This document shows, in pieces, positions 50,737 through 62,091 of a DNA stretch of 64,000 bases (its first letter is position 1; each line of letters starts with the position of its first letter). The DNA lies in NCBI RefSeq assembly GCF_021130785.1, contig NC_060214.1, positions 110,129,001-110,193,000 on the forward strand, read 5' to 3'. Under the pieces are notes generated by a model. That model was given only the letters and a program-made list of their open reading frames with translations, did not search any database and was not told the DNA's origin. Position numbers and translations under genes: made by a program. The stretch is from Homalodisca vitripennis (Eukaryota > Arthropoda > Insecta > Hemiptera > Cicadellidae).

Positions 50737-53700
50737 CACTTTTGGTTTACAAAAGAACTAAAGCACTTAACCTTGATGAAGAAATCACTCCATATAAAAA
50801 ATATAAAAACAACTCTCTATTCCACTGATTACAACAAATTTTCCCACATCCGCAATCAATGTAAGCTGCTGTCCAATGAATGCTACAGAAACTACATCGC
50901 CGTTACTGAAGATAGGCTCAAAAACAATCCTAAGGTTTTTTCTGGGGTTTTATTGGAAAATGTCAACAACTCACCTGCTGCACCCTCGATCATGAGGTTT
51001 GGAGATCTGACAACTACTGAACCAGCATTAATGAGCTCATACTTTGCTCAGTTTCTTTTCTTCATCGTTTTCCAGATCAAACTCCAATCAGAGCAACTTG
51101 ATCTTGCCTATCTCGGTAGAACTCGGAGGACTTAATGGCTGACTGTGATGTCACTTTTGAGGAGGTCGAGAAGGCTCTTGTCAATCTTGATGTTTATAAA
51201 GGTTGTGGACCGGACATGATTCCCCCGAGGGTATTGAGATATTGCAGTCCAGTTCTAACCGGTCCAATCCATAAACTTTTTCGGCAAATCACTACAGAGT
51301 GGCGTCTTCCCTGAGGCTCTCAAGCAAAGTTACATTGTGCCAATTCACAAGGGGGGTGCTATTGATAATTGTTTGTAATTATCGACCAATTGCCATACAG
51401 CCGACTTTGGCCAAGGTCTTCGAGAAACTGGTGTTGAAGAAGGTCGATCGTATTCCTGACTAAGGGTATTGTTTCTCAGCAGCATGGTTTTTTTTATGGC
51501 AGATCGACCGTCCACCAATCTAGTCGTTCTGCAAGATTACATAGTGGAAAGCGTTCAAAAAGACTGAGCAGGTGGACGCTTTATACTTGGACTTTTCTAA
51601 AGCGTTCGATAAGGTTAGTCATCCTCTCCTTATTAGGAAGCTCGAGGCTAGTGGAATCAACTGGTACTCTTTTGAAATGGTTTGCTAGCTATTTGTCTGA
51701 TCGCCAATTGTCAGTGAGGTTGCTTTGTCAGTCTCTGAACCCCTTCGCGGCAGTTTCTGGCGTGCCCCAAGGATCACATCTGGGTCCAAAACTATTCAAT
51801 ATATTTATCAACGACATTGTCTACAATCTGGAAGCTAATACTTTGCTCTTTGCCGATGACATTAAGATCTTTAAGGCGATTCAACATCCTGATGATTGTA
51901 AGGTTCTTCAAGATGACTTTGACCTGCGATTGAGGGATGGTGTGTGCAGAACGATATGGCGCTGAAATAGCAAAAAGTGCTTAGCATTTACATTTCATAG
52001 GATCAAATCACCAATTCATTTCAATTACAGTGTTGATGGTGATGTCATGCGACGGCCTCCCTCGGTTTGTGATCTGGGTGTGGTATGGACACCTGCCTTG
52101 AATGCCGACGCTCATATTGCAAAGAAGTGCCTACAAGCCACACGAGCCCTTGGTTTTTTGATGCGATCTGCTAAGCCATTTAGTGATCCTGGTACACTAA
52201 GGACGTTATACTGTTCAGTGGTAAGGCCGATTGTCGAATATGCCTCTGTAGTGTGGTCCCCGCACCAGTCAATCTTGATAAACGACCTTGAAAGGATTCA
52301 AACCAAGTTTCTACGTTATCTGGGCGTCCGAACCGGCTTCCTGTACAAGAGGTACCTGTGGACCATCTGGCTGAAGCGCTGTGTCTTCCACCATTGGCAG
52401 CCAGAAGGAAAGTCCAAGACTTGATGTTTTTGTATAAAATCATCAATGGCCTGATTGATTGCCCCGAGTTGCTGGAACGTGTGTTTTTTGTTTTTCGTCT
52501 GCCTTCTTATACAAGATCCAGAGAACTTTTTCGTAGATTCCATCATGCGACTAACTATGAGATGAACAGCGCCATGGTCAGGATGCAACGTCCTTGGAAA
52601 TTCATTGCCTGAAGAGGTGGACTTCTTCTTCATGTCAGAGGCTACTTTCCGAAGATCAGTTAAGGACTTCCCACTTCTCTGGTGATCATTAGCAGTGGTG
52701 CTGTTCGCGAAAATATTTAATTGGTGGTGCCTTTCAAGGGCCACAGTATCATATGTTGTCAGTGGTCCTGTGATGTCTCACTGTGATCAGCGCTTGTACT
52801 GCGAGTGGTGGTGCACTCGGGGGACCACTTATGGTATTTTGGTGTGTGCTGTGATTGTTGCGGAGTTTGTTATTTCAATGTTATGGCTAGGTAGTGTGAT
52901 GGTCTGTTGTTGTATGTTGCATAGTTTATTTTCTTGTTAATGCTTATAGGTAATTTACGTAGTTGTTATGGTTTTTACTATATTTCTTGTATTATTTTGG
53001 TTTATTGTTATTGCATGGTTATTGTTATTGTATCACATTGTTATTGTTATAGTATTGTTATTGTTCTCATATTGATATTCTTCTTGAATTGATACAGATT
53101 TTTAATAAGCTGGATTCGGTTGGACGTGGATGTGTATTGTGCACGGCTGCTATGCATGATTAATGCTATTGATTATTGTGGAATTTTCCACTATTTCTTT
53201 GTAATGATTAAGATATATTTATGTTATTGGTTCTTAGATTTGTATTATACATATATGTGTGTATTTACATATATTTTTATTATCTATTATGATTATTGTT
53301 TTATTTTATTTTATTTTATTTTATTTTATTTTACATTTCAACGGACATCTCCATTTTTACAGTTTTGAACATAATATTAAACAATGAAAGTAAACAACCA
53401 CAGTGACAAATAGAGCAATAACGATTAATAAACTATTTAAGTGACGAAACGGATATAAACTATGAATGACAATAACGTAATTAATTATTTAGTGTACCGT
53501 GATTTGAACTATGGAAAACAACGAACAATAACAGCAATAATTTAGGACGAAACAATGAGAATAAACAAGATTAGACAAGAATTAACAAGACACAATATAT
53601 AAATAACAGCAATGAGAGACGTACAGATAAAGTGTAAGAACGAATGTCTTCCCTCATTGTGCAACTCCTAGGCAGATAACTCATGCAGATCGGCGATCTT

Positions 53701-55124
53701 CCTCTTGAGCACTGGTATACTGTCCACAAAAAAGTCAACGATGTCGGTGACGCTATTACCAGAACTCTGAAGTCGGTACATCGTATCGTTTGCTGCGTAG
53801 TTGGTGCGATGTTGCTGCCTAGCGAACAGGTCTCTGGAGCGAGTGGCTGAAGGGGTCCTGAAGAGGATCTGGCTCAGCATATCGGGACAGTCGATCTTGC
53901 CGTTAAGGATCTTTGACAGCAGTACAACGTCAGCGGAGAATCTGCGATCCGCAAGAGTCAGGAGTCCCAGATCACGAGACACTTCCCCGATGGGAACCTG
54001 ACGATAGAGAAGACCACTCCTGACACCCACTATTCGAATAAATCTTCTTTGAATAGTCTCTAGTTTCATCTATGAGAAACTTCTGGTGGGGGTTCCACAC
54101 TGAGAGCCATATTCAAGGATTTGGCGTACCAAAGCACAATACAAAGTTTTTTAAAAGCCGTGTCAATTAAGCCTTTTGAGAATCGGGAGACAAATCCAAG
54201 CATTTTGTTTGCTCTGCTGCAAATGTTTCGCACATGCAACTCAGGATTCCAGTGAAGGTACTAATGTAATACCAAGATCTTTTACCTGCAGTACACGAGT
54301 TAAGGGCTCCCTGCGTATATTGTACTCATGGACAACGGGGGAGAGATTCCGATGGAAGGTCATCACTTGGCATTTCTTAGTGTTGAGTTTCATTTTGTTC
54401 TCTTCGCACCAGCGGTCGATCGCACAAAGATCTTCCTGGATTCGTAGGCAGTCCTCTTCAGTGGATACGATGGAAAACAGTTTCACATCATCAGCAAACA
54501 GAAAGTGAGTCCGCATTGTAGAGCCTTAGGAAGGTCATTTATGAAGAGTGAAAAGAGATAGGGTCCCCAACAGCGATCCTTGGGGAACTCCAGAGTATGA
54601 AATGAATTCTGATGAAGTGGCCGAAGCAAACTTGATGAATGAACGCCGGTTTGAGAGGTAGCTTGTCAGCCACTTAATTTCCGTGCTTCCAAATCCTTGA
54701 TCAAGCAATTTTCTCAAAAGTAGTGTGTGGTCTACCGTGTCGAAAGCCTTGGAGAAATCCAATATATGGCATCTAACTGATTATTGACGGTGAAGGCTTC
54801 ATGTATTTTGGACTGAAATAACGTTAAGTTCGACACAGTAGACTCTCCCACTCATGAACCATGCTGCTGTGGGCAGATTAAGCCAGCCAGTTTATGTTAT
54901 TTATATTACTTATCGTACTGTCATGGGTTGTATACGTTGTCTCTCTTATTTTTACTTGGATATCTCTTGTGCACGATGGACTCTTCTTTGATTAATGTTA
55001 TTGCCTGCTGCCCATCCGTGTAATAGCTATTATATAATTTTTTTTTTCTTTCAAACTTTGATTGCTTATTGTTATGTAGTTGCATGTAATGGGTTTCCCG
55101 TTAAATAAATAAATAAATAAATCC
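50737..55124 (+). mobile_element. LINE I, plus strand, with nested LINE II
   Basis: 5'-truncated. Reverse transcriptase pieces run from FWFTKELKHLTLMKK (50740) through YLDFSKAFDKVSH, GVPQGSHLGPKLFNIFIND and FADD (51849-51860) to a C-terminal tail ending near 52683. It has several frameshifts. The 3' UTR runs to about 53298, and a plausible 3' end with an (AAAT)n tail lies at 55101-55122 after the intervening LINE II. AATCCA occurs at both edges (50733-50738 and 55120-55125), a candidate target duplication in LINE III. That 54890-55122 belongs to this copy is inference. Confidence 0.7.
53299..54885 (-). mobile_element. LINE II, minus strand, 5'-truncated
   Basis: On minus: QQHG...STVSNL (about 54850), DFSKAFDTVDHTLLL (54762), SGVPQGSLLG, then FADDVKLFSIVSTEEDC (54498), DLGITL, LETIQRRFIRIVGVRSGLLY, and the C-terminal VDFF..SIPVLKRKIADL ending at 53668. 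A ~335-nt 3' UTR ends in a (TAAAA)n tail at 53332-53299. It converges on LINE I and probably inserted into its 3' UTR. Frameshifts near 54525 and 54240 make it inactive. It is close in sequence style to LINE I. Confidence 0.75.
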
Positions 55125-55644
55125 AAGGTAAGTTAAACCTAGCAGTTTAACAGACATACTGGCATGTTCCTTTAGGTTGAAAGTTATTTTCTCGGTTTTT
55201 TTTCATTGTTCACTACTAGCTTATTTGTTTCCAACCAAAGACTGGACATTTCTAATGTAGCTTTCTTTGTTATTCAATGACTCTCAGACTGCTGTCAGCC
55301 ATAAGGTATGTGGTGTCATCTGTATAGAGGACACTCTTGGTAGTAACAAAGATAAGTCATTAACATAGACTAAGAACAAAAACGGTCCCAGAACTTACCC
55401 CTGGGTGGGGAACACCAATATGTACTTCTAAATAATCTGGTTTAGCATTTTCAACTTTAAGTAATTGCTTTGTATTAGACAAGTAAGACTCTAAAAGGGC
55501 TAACTCATACTCCATAATTCCACAAAATCTAAGTTTGTCGTTCAAATTTCGTGTGACACCATACATAATGCCTTACTTAAGTCTAGCAGTACAGTTTTTG
55601 TCTTCAAAGCCATTGAGTATTTAGTTCACCACATATTCCCTTAA

Positions 55645-57375
55645 CCCTTTCACTACCATTTTTTTTTTTATATATATAATCTTTTTTCCTTTTATTAAAT
55701 TATAACATGTAATTTTTTATTTTTTTAATTTTAATATTTACTATTTTTTATGACCCTTTTTTTTAATGGGACACATATGTCCCAGTGGTATTTAATAATG
55801 GGACATATTTGGTCCCAATGGTATAGGTAAATAATAATCACTGTTTTTGCAAAATATGTTTATTATTGTTTTGTGCAAAACATTATTAACATTACAAAAT
55901 TAAGATTTGTTTTCTGTTTAGTTACAATTTATAAATGATACTTTTGAAAAACAGTCCTACAAAGAGGTATATTACATTCCACACACACATGGTTTTTGTT
56001 CTCTTTTCGACTTTATTTTCAGAGCAACTTTTTGCACCTCCTTCAACTGGTAAATGTGAGCCAACATTTACCATGTATTTTGCCCTTTTTTGATGGTCTC
56101 CCACAGCTCATTCTTCTTTTCACTGATGTTTTTTTCCGTCCTTCACACAACAGCTGAATCAGCTAGTGGAACAACAAATGACAGGTAAAGAGGTTTTTTT
56201 TTATGTTGAATCTCTTCATATAAAATCCAAGCATTTACAACAGAAGTTAGCAAGAGCTTATAAAATACCTTCTTCCACCACTTCTTAGATTTTCTGTCAA
56301 AATCATAGATACTAACTTTCTGATCGGAAAGATCTACGGCCGCCCATGATTTCTAGTTATAGAAAGCAGTTGATTCAGGACATGGGACTAGATTTTTTCT
56401 CGCCATTCTTTTTGCATTCGCTGAACATTTGTAACAGTATCCTTGTGGAAATTGCTGAGGACCACAAATTCTTTTGAATCCTTCAACCTAGCAGCAACGA
56501 CACCAAGATCATTCCCCAAAAAGTAGAAACTCTCCCTTTTCCAGCTTTATCAAAGTGTGGCATGTTTTTTCTATTACTAATACAGGTAGCAACACAAGGG
56601 TGGCTGATGGTATTCAGTATGTTTACAGAAGTAAAAGACCGATCAAACGATAGTGCAACATGTTCTTCATTTCATTTTCAGAAGTTACATTATTACATGT
56701 TACTGATGCAGCAGGAAGGACTGATGATGCTGCTGGTAACTCAGAGATTGCATCCTCCAACTCATGATCAGAAAAGGGTTCATCCTGCTCACTATCAGAA
56801 TTGTCTGTCGGAATATATTCCGGATCATTGTCACTATCGTAAAATAGTTCGCTGATTTCAGAAGGAAACTCATTCAGTTCCTTGTCAATTTTACTTGAGC
56901 CTAAATTGTCACCCATATTAATTCCTATACCATTGGGATATATTTGTCCCACTGTCCTCTACCATTGGGACATATGTGTCCCGTGAAACAATTACAAATT
57001 TAGTTCACTGAAAAATTTATAAAAAACTTATACCAAATATAAAAACTACTTATACGACCAACGCGAACACCAAGTCTAACTCACTAATGAACTAAATAAC
57101 ACGTTTAAACATAGTAGACAATTATTTACTAACATTACATGACCATAACCTCAAACAACACACGTTTTTGCAACAATAATGGCCAGTATAAAAAAAACTG
57201 TTGCTAGCAAAGTTGAAGCTGTTGAGTCAGCTGGTTGCCAACCTAACAAAAACTAAATATACCCCACTTACATAAAAACACTTAAATTTACCTTTATTTT
57301 CATACAAATTATCATTTATATATTTTTTTTTCTGTTTTGTCTGGGACATATGTGTCCCAGTAGTAGTGAAAGAGG
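55645..57375 (-). mobile_element. piggyBac-like element, internally deleted
   Basis: Flanked by TTAA on both sides (55641-55644 and 57376-57379), with ends CCCTTTCACTAC and GTAGTGAAAGAGG forming the inverted repeat. The ACATATGTGTCCC / GGGACACATATG motif repeats near both ends. At 1731 bp it is shorter than an autonomous element. The interrupted LINE III resumes on either side. Confidence 0.9.
55918..56952 (-). pseudogene. piggyBac transposase pseudogene
   Basis: The N-terminal part (56952-56623) is acidic, as in this family (SELFYDSDNDPEYIP, NSDSEQDEPFSDHELED). It runs directly into the late catalytic region: FDRSFTSVNIL, KAGKGESFYF, EFVVLSNFH, PCPES. Next come VDLSDQ (third catalytic Asp, displaced by a one-base shift near 56340), FDRKSKKWW and VVNAWILYEE, ending with a Cys-containing tail near 55920. 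A middle section of the transposase, including the first two catalytic Asp regions, is absent. Frameshifts remain. Cannot encode a working enzyme. Confidence 0.85.
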
Positions 57376-58639
57376 TTAAATGTTGAATAGTCTTCCCTAC
57401 AACCATTCTGAGCTGGAGATAGCAAATAGTCACATGATAATTACCGGTACTTATCCAGTTTCGTCTTAATAAGACCTTCAAATATCTTAGAAAGTACCGG
57501 TATCAACGCAATTGGGTGATAGCTGCTTGGACACATCACATCAACCTTCTTAAAGATTGATTACTACCCAGTTAGGGTAGTAACCTTCATCATATATCAT
57601 ATTAAATAAGTATACAAGAAGAGCTTTAAGTACATCAACTATAACCTTGACTAGATAGTTTGAGAAGCCATAACAATCTTCAGACCTACAGTTACTTAGC
57701 TTAAATATGAAGTTAAAAACATCTGTCGAGGTAACATGACACACCATCGAAAACAATATACATTTAAAACATTTAACTTAGGGCTAATTTGATTTAAAAT
57801 GCTATTTACATCACAAATATTTACAGGACTACTGTTACTACTGACATTTACAAAGTAACTATTGAGCGTATTAGGTAACAGAGAATTTTCTTTGGTAGGT
57901 TTACTTTTACGACCACATTCATGGTTTATAATGCTCTAAGCCGATTTACATTTGTTATTAGCCTGCAGGATATATTGGCTATTTTTTCTTGCCTGTATAT
58001 TTTTTAAGCCTAACATACCCAGGTTTTAAAGTGGCATCAATTTTGCCTTGTAATAAAAGAGCAGTAACAAGCTTCTCAATTCACCAAGTAAAGAGGTCAA
58101 CAATGTTTTTAACATGCATATTAGTAGAAGTTAAGTTCTTCTTAGGCCTAGTTAGCATAGGACATATCTTATCAAAAACACTACTAAGTGTACTAAAAAA
58201 AACTCAGTAGCGTGTTCAACCTGATCAAGTTAATTTAGTATTGATTGTCAGTTGATATTAGATAACTTATTCTTAAAAGTAAGCAAATTATTATCATTCA
58301 TTAGCCTAAAGCACACCAGTTTGTTTTCACTGCAATCACTGTCCGGAGAAGTCAGATTGGCTGTCAATTTTAAGCCCTCATGGTCAGATAGCAGAGATTG
58401 CACTACTTTGACAGAAACTTGAGCGTCCAGAGTGTTTGTCAATATATTGCCAATATTTGCGAGTCCTCTTGTAGATTTGTTATTTAAACATACAGAGTGT
58501 ATTGATCTCAAACAATTTATAAGAAGTAGGTACTGTGTTTTATTTTCATGCTCACATATATTAAAGTTGATGTCACCACAGATAAAAATTATTCGACAGC
58601 CTAATTTGGGTAGCCTATTTATGTAATTAACTAAGTTTT

Positions 58640-59760
58640 AAGTATTTTTAGATTTAAGTGAGGTCCCCGATATGGTAAGCCGTAGGCTGCTCTATAACGA
58701 GCCTGGCCATTTTGGAATTAGAGGTAACGCCTTTCATTACATTTCCACTGTTCTTATAGGTAGAACACAAACAGTTCAGGTTTCTTATCTAGTCAGGAGC
58801 TGCAATTCTCATTAGAAATCACATGGAAATTATTGTAAGCTCTGGAGTTTCCCGAGCTTCTGTTTCTTTTTACTGTATGTTAATGATGTTTTTAGAAGTG
58901 TGATTTGTGCTGATTTATGCATGTTTGCTGACGATATTTCGATAAGTGTTAACAATTATTCTCTTAATGGTCTTGATCTTGAAATTGGTTTGTTCCTACA
59001 GCCTGGCTCCCTTTTTCAACGGTTGGCGGACAATAATTTATCAGTGAACGAAAATAAAACTGTGCTCGTTGACTTTTTTGACGAATTCTAGTGTAAATGT
59101 TTCCAGATTACTTGCAGGCGAGGACAAAATTGATTCAAGCTGTTGCTTTACTGCAGTTACAGTACATTTCCTTCATTGATTGATTCTCGCCTCGATTTCT
59201 CTATATCGATATGTCTTGAAAAAGTGTCTAGTAAGTTAAACTGGTATCATTTTTATACGGAGGTTTGCAAGGTTTGCTAACAAGGAACTCCTCACTCCTC
59301 ACAGCATATTTTTGGCTGTATTTAGCCGTATTTATCCTACGCAGTTGCGATTTAGGGTGCTGAAACCACAAAAACCAATTAAATGTTTCGTTTGCAAATC
59401 AATTATGCTGATTTTTTAATGAAAAACCTGATTCATTTCTAGGGGGGTTTTCGACTCATGTTCTTTTGACTTTTGACTACATTCTTAACACCATAACTCT
59501 TCACACGAAACTTAAGAATATATTTCAACTTACCAACACTAACACATACAGTTTTCGAAATTCCAGATCTTTAGTTATATCAAAGCACAGCACTACATTT
59601 TTTTTTTTTTTTTTTTTGAAAAAAGAAACATATATAGGCTATTACTCTAAAATTACATTTTTAATGCCTTCACTGGTTAGGTCGGAGTCAGATGTGGTTT
59701 TCTTTCGGAAGTGCTTAGAGCATTTTTAGCCCGTTCATATATTTAGTGTCCGATAGTATT
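58640..59760 (+). mobile_element. LINE IV fragment, plus strand
   Basis: RT pieces: VFLDLSEVPDMVSRRLL from 58640, then LLYVNDVFRSV, CMFADDISISVNN (58919), NNLSVNENKTVLV, RRFARFANKELL, YLSYAVAI, a LRIYFNLPTLTHT / TNTYSFRNSRSLVI region, and a C-terminal LPSLVRSESDVVFFRKCLEHF. A 20-nt T run at 59598-59617 interrupts the coding. It is 5'-truncated exactly where LINE III begins on the other strand. Frameshifted and inactive. Confidence 0.75.
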
Positions 59761-59989
59761 AGCCCAACTGTCAACTGTCCAATATGTAGTAAAATAATGA
59801 TATTCTAATGCCATGTCTAATACATAAATTAATATCCTAGGTACCGTATCTGATATTTAATATAGTTTACACTGTAAACAGATGATTTTTTTTAATTATT
59901 CATCGCTTATGTTAACTATTTTAAGACACTTTTATCGAATGTTCACTGTTTACATGGTGTCAACATCGTTGTTGTGTTGCGTTGCTAAG
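59761..59989. other. Spacer
   Basis: AT-rich. No feature supported. Confidence 0.4.
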
Positions 59990-61480
59990 ATTGAATAATT
60001 GAGTGATATTTAAGAACATCTTCATTCGAGTTCAAGACGGCGAGTTGTGTGGTTGTAGATAAAATCTTGAGATTTTAGATTTTATACCTGTGGTTGCCTG
60101 TTTAAAACTTATCTTAACAGTATTTTCCATTTGATTAACCTCAAACAGTTACGGTTTAACTGAAGTGTGTGGTTTGTCTGTGCCACTATAGGCTAAGTTA
60201 GACATTTATTAGACTTCAAACGTCTTTCCTTTAATTGTTTTGTAAAATACACGTCACATTTACACATATTTCAAATTATTACGGTAGGCTGGTCCTGACA
60301 AAATGTCAGGTTCAACAAACTCCCCTCCAGGAGATATTGAATCACAGAACTTTAGGTCTAGAAATAGAAAATACAAACGTCAATCATGACTTTGCAGAAA
60401 AATGTTACAGTAAAATCAGACCATAACATTACTAATGCAGGCCAACAGAAAAGATAGTTCAGTTAAGGTGATAATTTTATTAATCTATCAGAACAATATC
60501 CTAGACCCAATGCCGCCAATTTGGACTCAAATCATGTGGCAAAAAAACCTAACACTAGACGGTTGAGATTATACAATGATTCGAACAAAGAACCGTATGC
60601 GGTAATCATACAAAGTAGGGACGGGAAAAAATCAACCCATTTTTGGTAGGCAAAATATTTTAAAAATGAAGACTGTAAAATTGACCATATTAAACGAGTA
60701 GGCAGAAATCTAACTGTGATTTGTGAAGATGCTTTTTCGGCAAATGAGTTAGTAAGTTGTGTTCATTTGAAGAATTTTAATGTTTTTATACCATCCAGTA
60801 AGGTGGAAGTCACTGGGGTTGCGTATATCGAACCTGAAATTACTGAACAAGAAGTGATGAGTGAGAGTAAGTGCCCCTATCCCATAGTTCATGCTAAAAG
60901 AATTACAAAGTATGTAAACCGACAAGTAACAGACACACATTTCATGTCTTTAACATTTGAATCCAACCAGCTATCAGATTTTGTGTATCTAAATAATTAT
61001 GTGCGAATACCCATTGAACGGTACATGTTGCCTATCAAGCAATGATATAACTGCTTCCAATATGGCCATGTAGCTAAGTCCCCTTACAAATTTGGAAAAA
61101 TATGCAGAGACTGCGGACAGAGGTTTCACAATGGCGAATGTAGTCAAAAAAATGTGTCAACTGCCACGGTAACCACAGTAAGTCGTGCAAAGAATATGAG
61201 ATGTTGTCTAATGCTTCGCCAATATTGCAACATTGAAATCCAATATGCAAAATGTTTTTAAAGCTGTAACTATGACACTGGGCACATTTAGGGGGTTGTC
61301 TAGATTTTCTCTTTTGTTCCACGCTTACAAGTGGAGTACTGTCAACCAATTATACAATATTTTTGCAATCATTAGACGATTTCTTTTAGATTTTAGATTG
61401 ATGACGCACAAACGTAGTGATAATCTGTTATGTGATGAGATTTGAAATTGTTTAAATTCGACAAACAATCAAATTCTATT
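59990..61480 (+). mobile_element. LINE ORF1 region (5' part of a LINE)
   Basis: A 5' UTR-like leader (with GTTCAAGACGGCGAGTTGTG) precedes an ORF1 start ATGTCAGGTTCAACAAAC at 60303. The best open piece (60716-61045) has VICEDAFSANELVSCV and YVRIPIERYMLPIKQ. It is followed by a damaged zinc knuckle: YNCFQYGHVAKS (first Cys replaced by TGA, last Cys by Pro) and CRDCGQRFHNGEC. ORF1 proteins of this type bind LINE RNA. No RT follows, so the element is truncated at about 61480. Confidence 0.65.
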
Positions 61481-61800
61481 CATTAGGCCTATTTAGAAAA
61501 CAGCATAATATTGTATACGTTGAATATACTGAGAGAAGTTATTGTTTTAAAACTCTCAGCCCCACGTTAGTATAGCAGGTCAGGATAATTACTCCGGTTT
61601 TAGATAAATATAGAATGTTGGGGCTGAAAGTGTTAATATATCCCAATCTATTAATACTAATGCATAAAATTTATAGTAATTTATACTATATTATAAATTT
61701 CTTTATATATACATTCTTTTACTAAAAGATATATATATATATATATATATATTAATGCTATATATATTTATATTGACATACATTTCCAGTTTTATAACTA
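61481..61800. other. AT-rich spacer with (TA)n
   Basis: TA microsatellite at 61729-61752. No gene recognised. Confidence 0.5.
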
Positions 61801-61829
61801 AGTTTGATATAGTATCTTACAACTGGTTA

Positions 61830-62091
61830 GAATTGTGAACAAGAACTTTCCTCAATATCCGTCTTCCTTGCATTTCAAACTGTGAACCCTGTTTTCGGTT
61901 TTCAGTCATTTCCGTCAAGCTACCCCGGCCGGCGTCTGTTGTCTTTCTCTCTCTCCGTCTTCTAAATCCGCCATAGTGTACATTTGGTGACGCTTTATTT
62001 GGGACAAAGTCTGTGAACGATAAGCCGGTTTTATTGAAAAGATACTTATTTCTTTTACTGCACCAAGGGCTCTCAGCCATGGGAGATACAC
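61830..62091 (+). CDS. Candidate first exon of an unidentified gene
   Basis: A GC- and CpG-richer island (ACCCCGGCCGGCGTCTG) leads to AGCCATGGGA with ATG at 62079-62081. After 13 coding nucleotides there is a consensus splice donor C|GTAAGT at 62092. This is the layout of a 5' UTR plus a short first coding exon (MGDT...). The transcription start is unknown; the left bound is approximate. The protein cannot be identified from four codons. The opposite-strand 87-codon ORF (62080 to 61817) shares the CCATGG site and is the main alternative. Confidence 0.35.

Larger units (their letters stand above)
50400..58639 (-). mobile_element. LINE III, minus strand, broken by two insertions
   Basis: Three colinear minus-strand blocks. 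(1) 58639-57380: endonuclease end with FICGDINFN and LLSDHEGLK, then the start of reverse transcriptase. (2) 55640-55126: RT with GVPHPGVSSGT and YTDDTTYLMADSSLRVIE, ending in VKLLGLTYLG. (3) about 50735-50400: LDCKLSW, SQLCIRLLS, IRKLKTCTTSKLRLNACYV, the segment that follows it in such LINEs. A piggyBac separates blocks 1 and 2; LINE I separates 2 and 3. It is an APE-type non-LTR element, Jockey/CR1-like; the clade is unassigned. All frames are broken. Confidence 0.75.

Noticed and set aside
61817..62080. 87-codon minus ORF starting at the CCATGG site
   Set aside because: Possible but less likely than the plus-strand exon reading with its splice donor; no domain seen.
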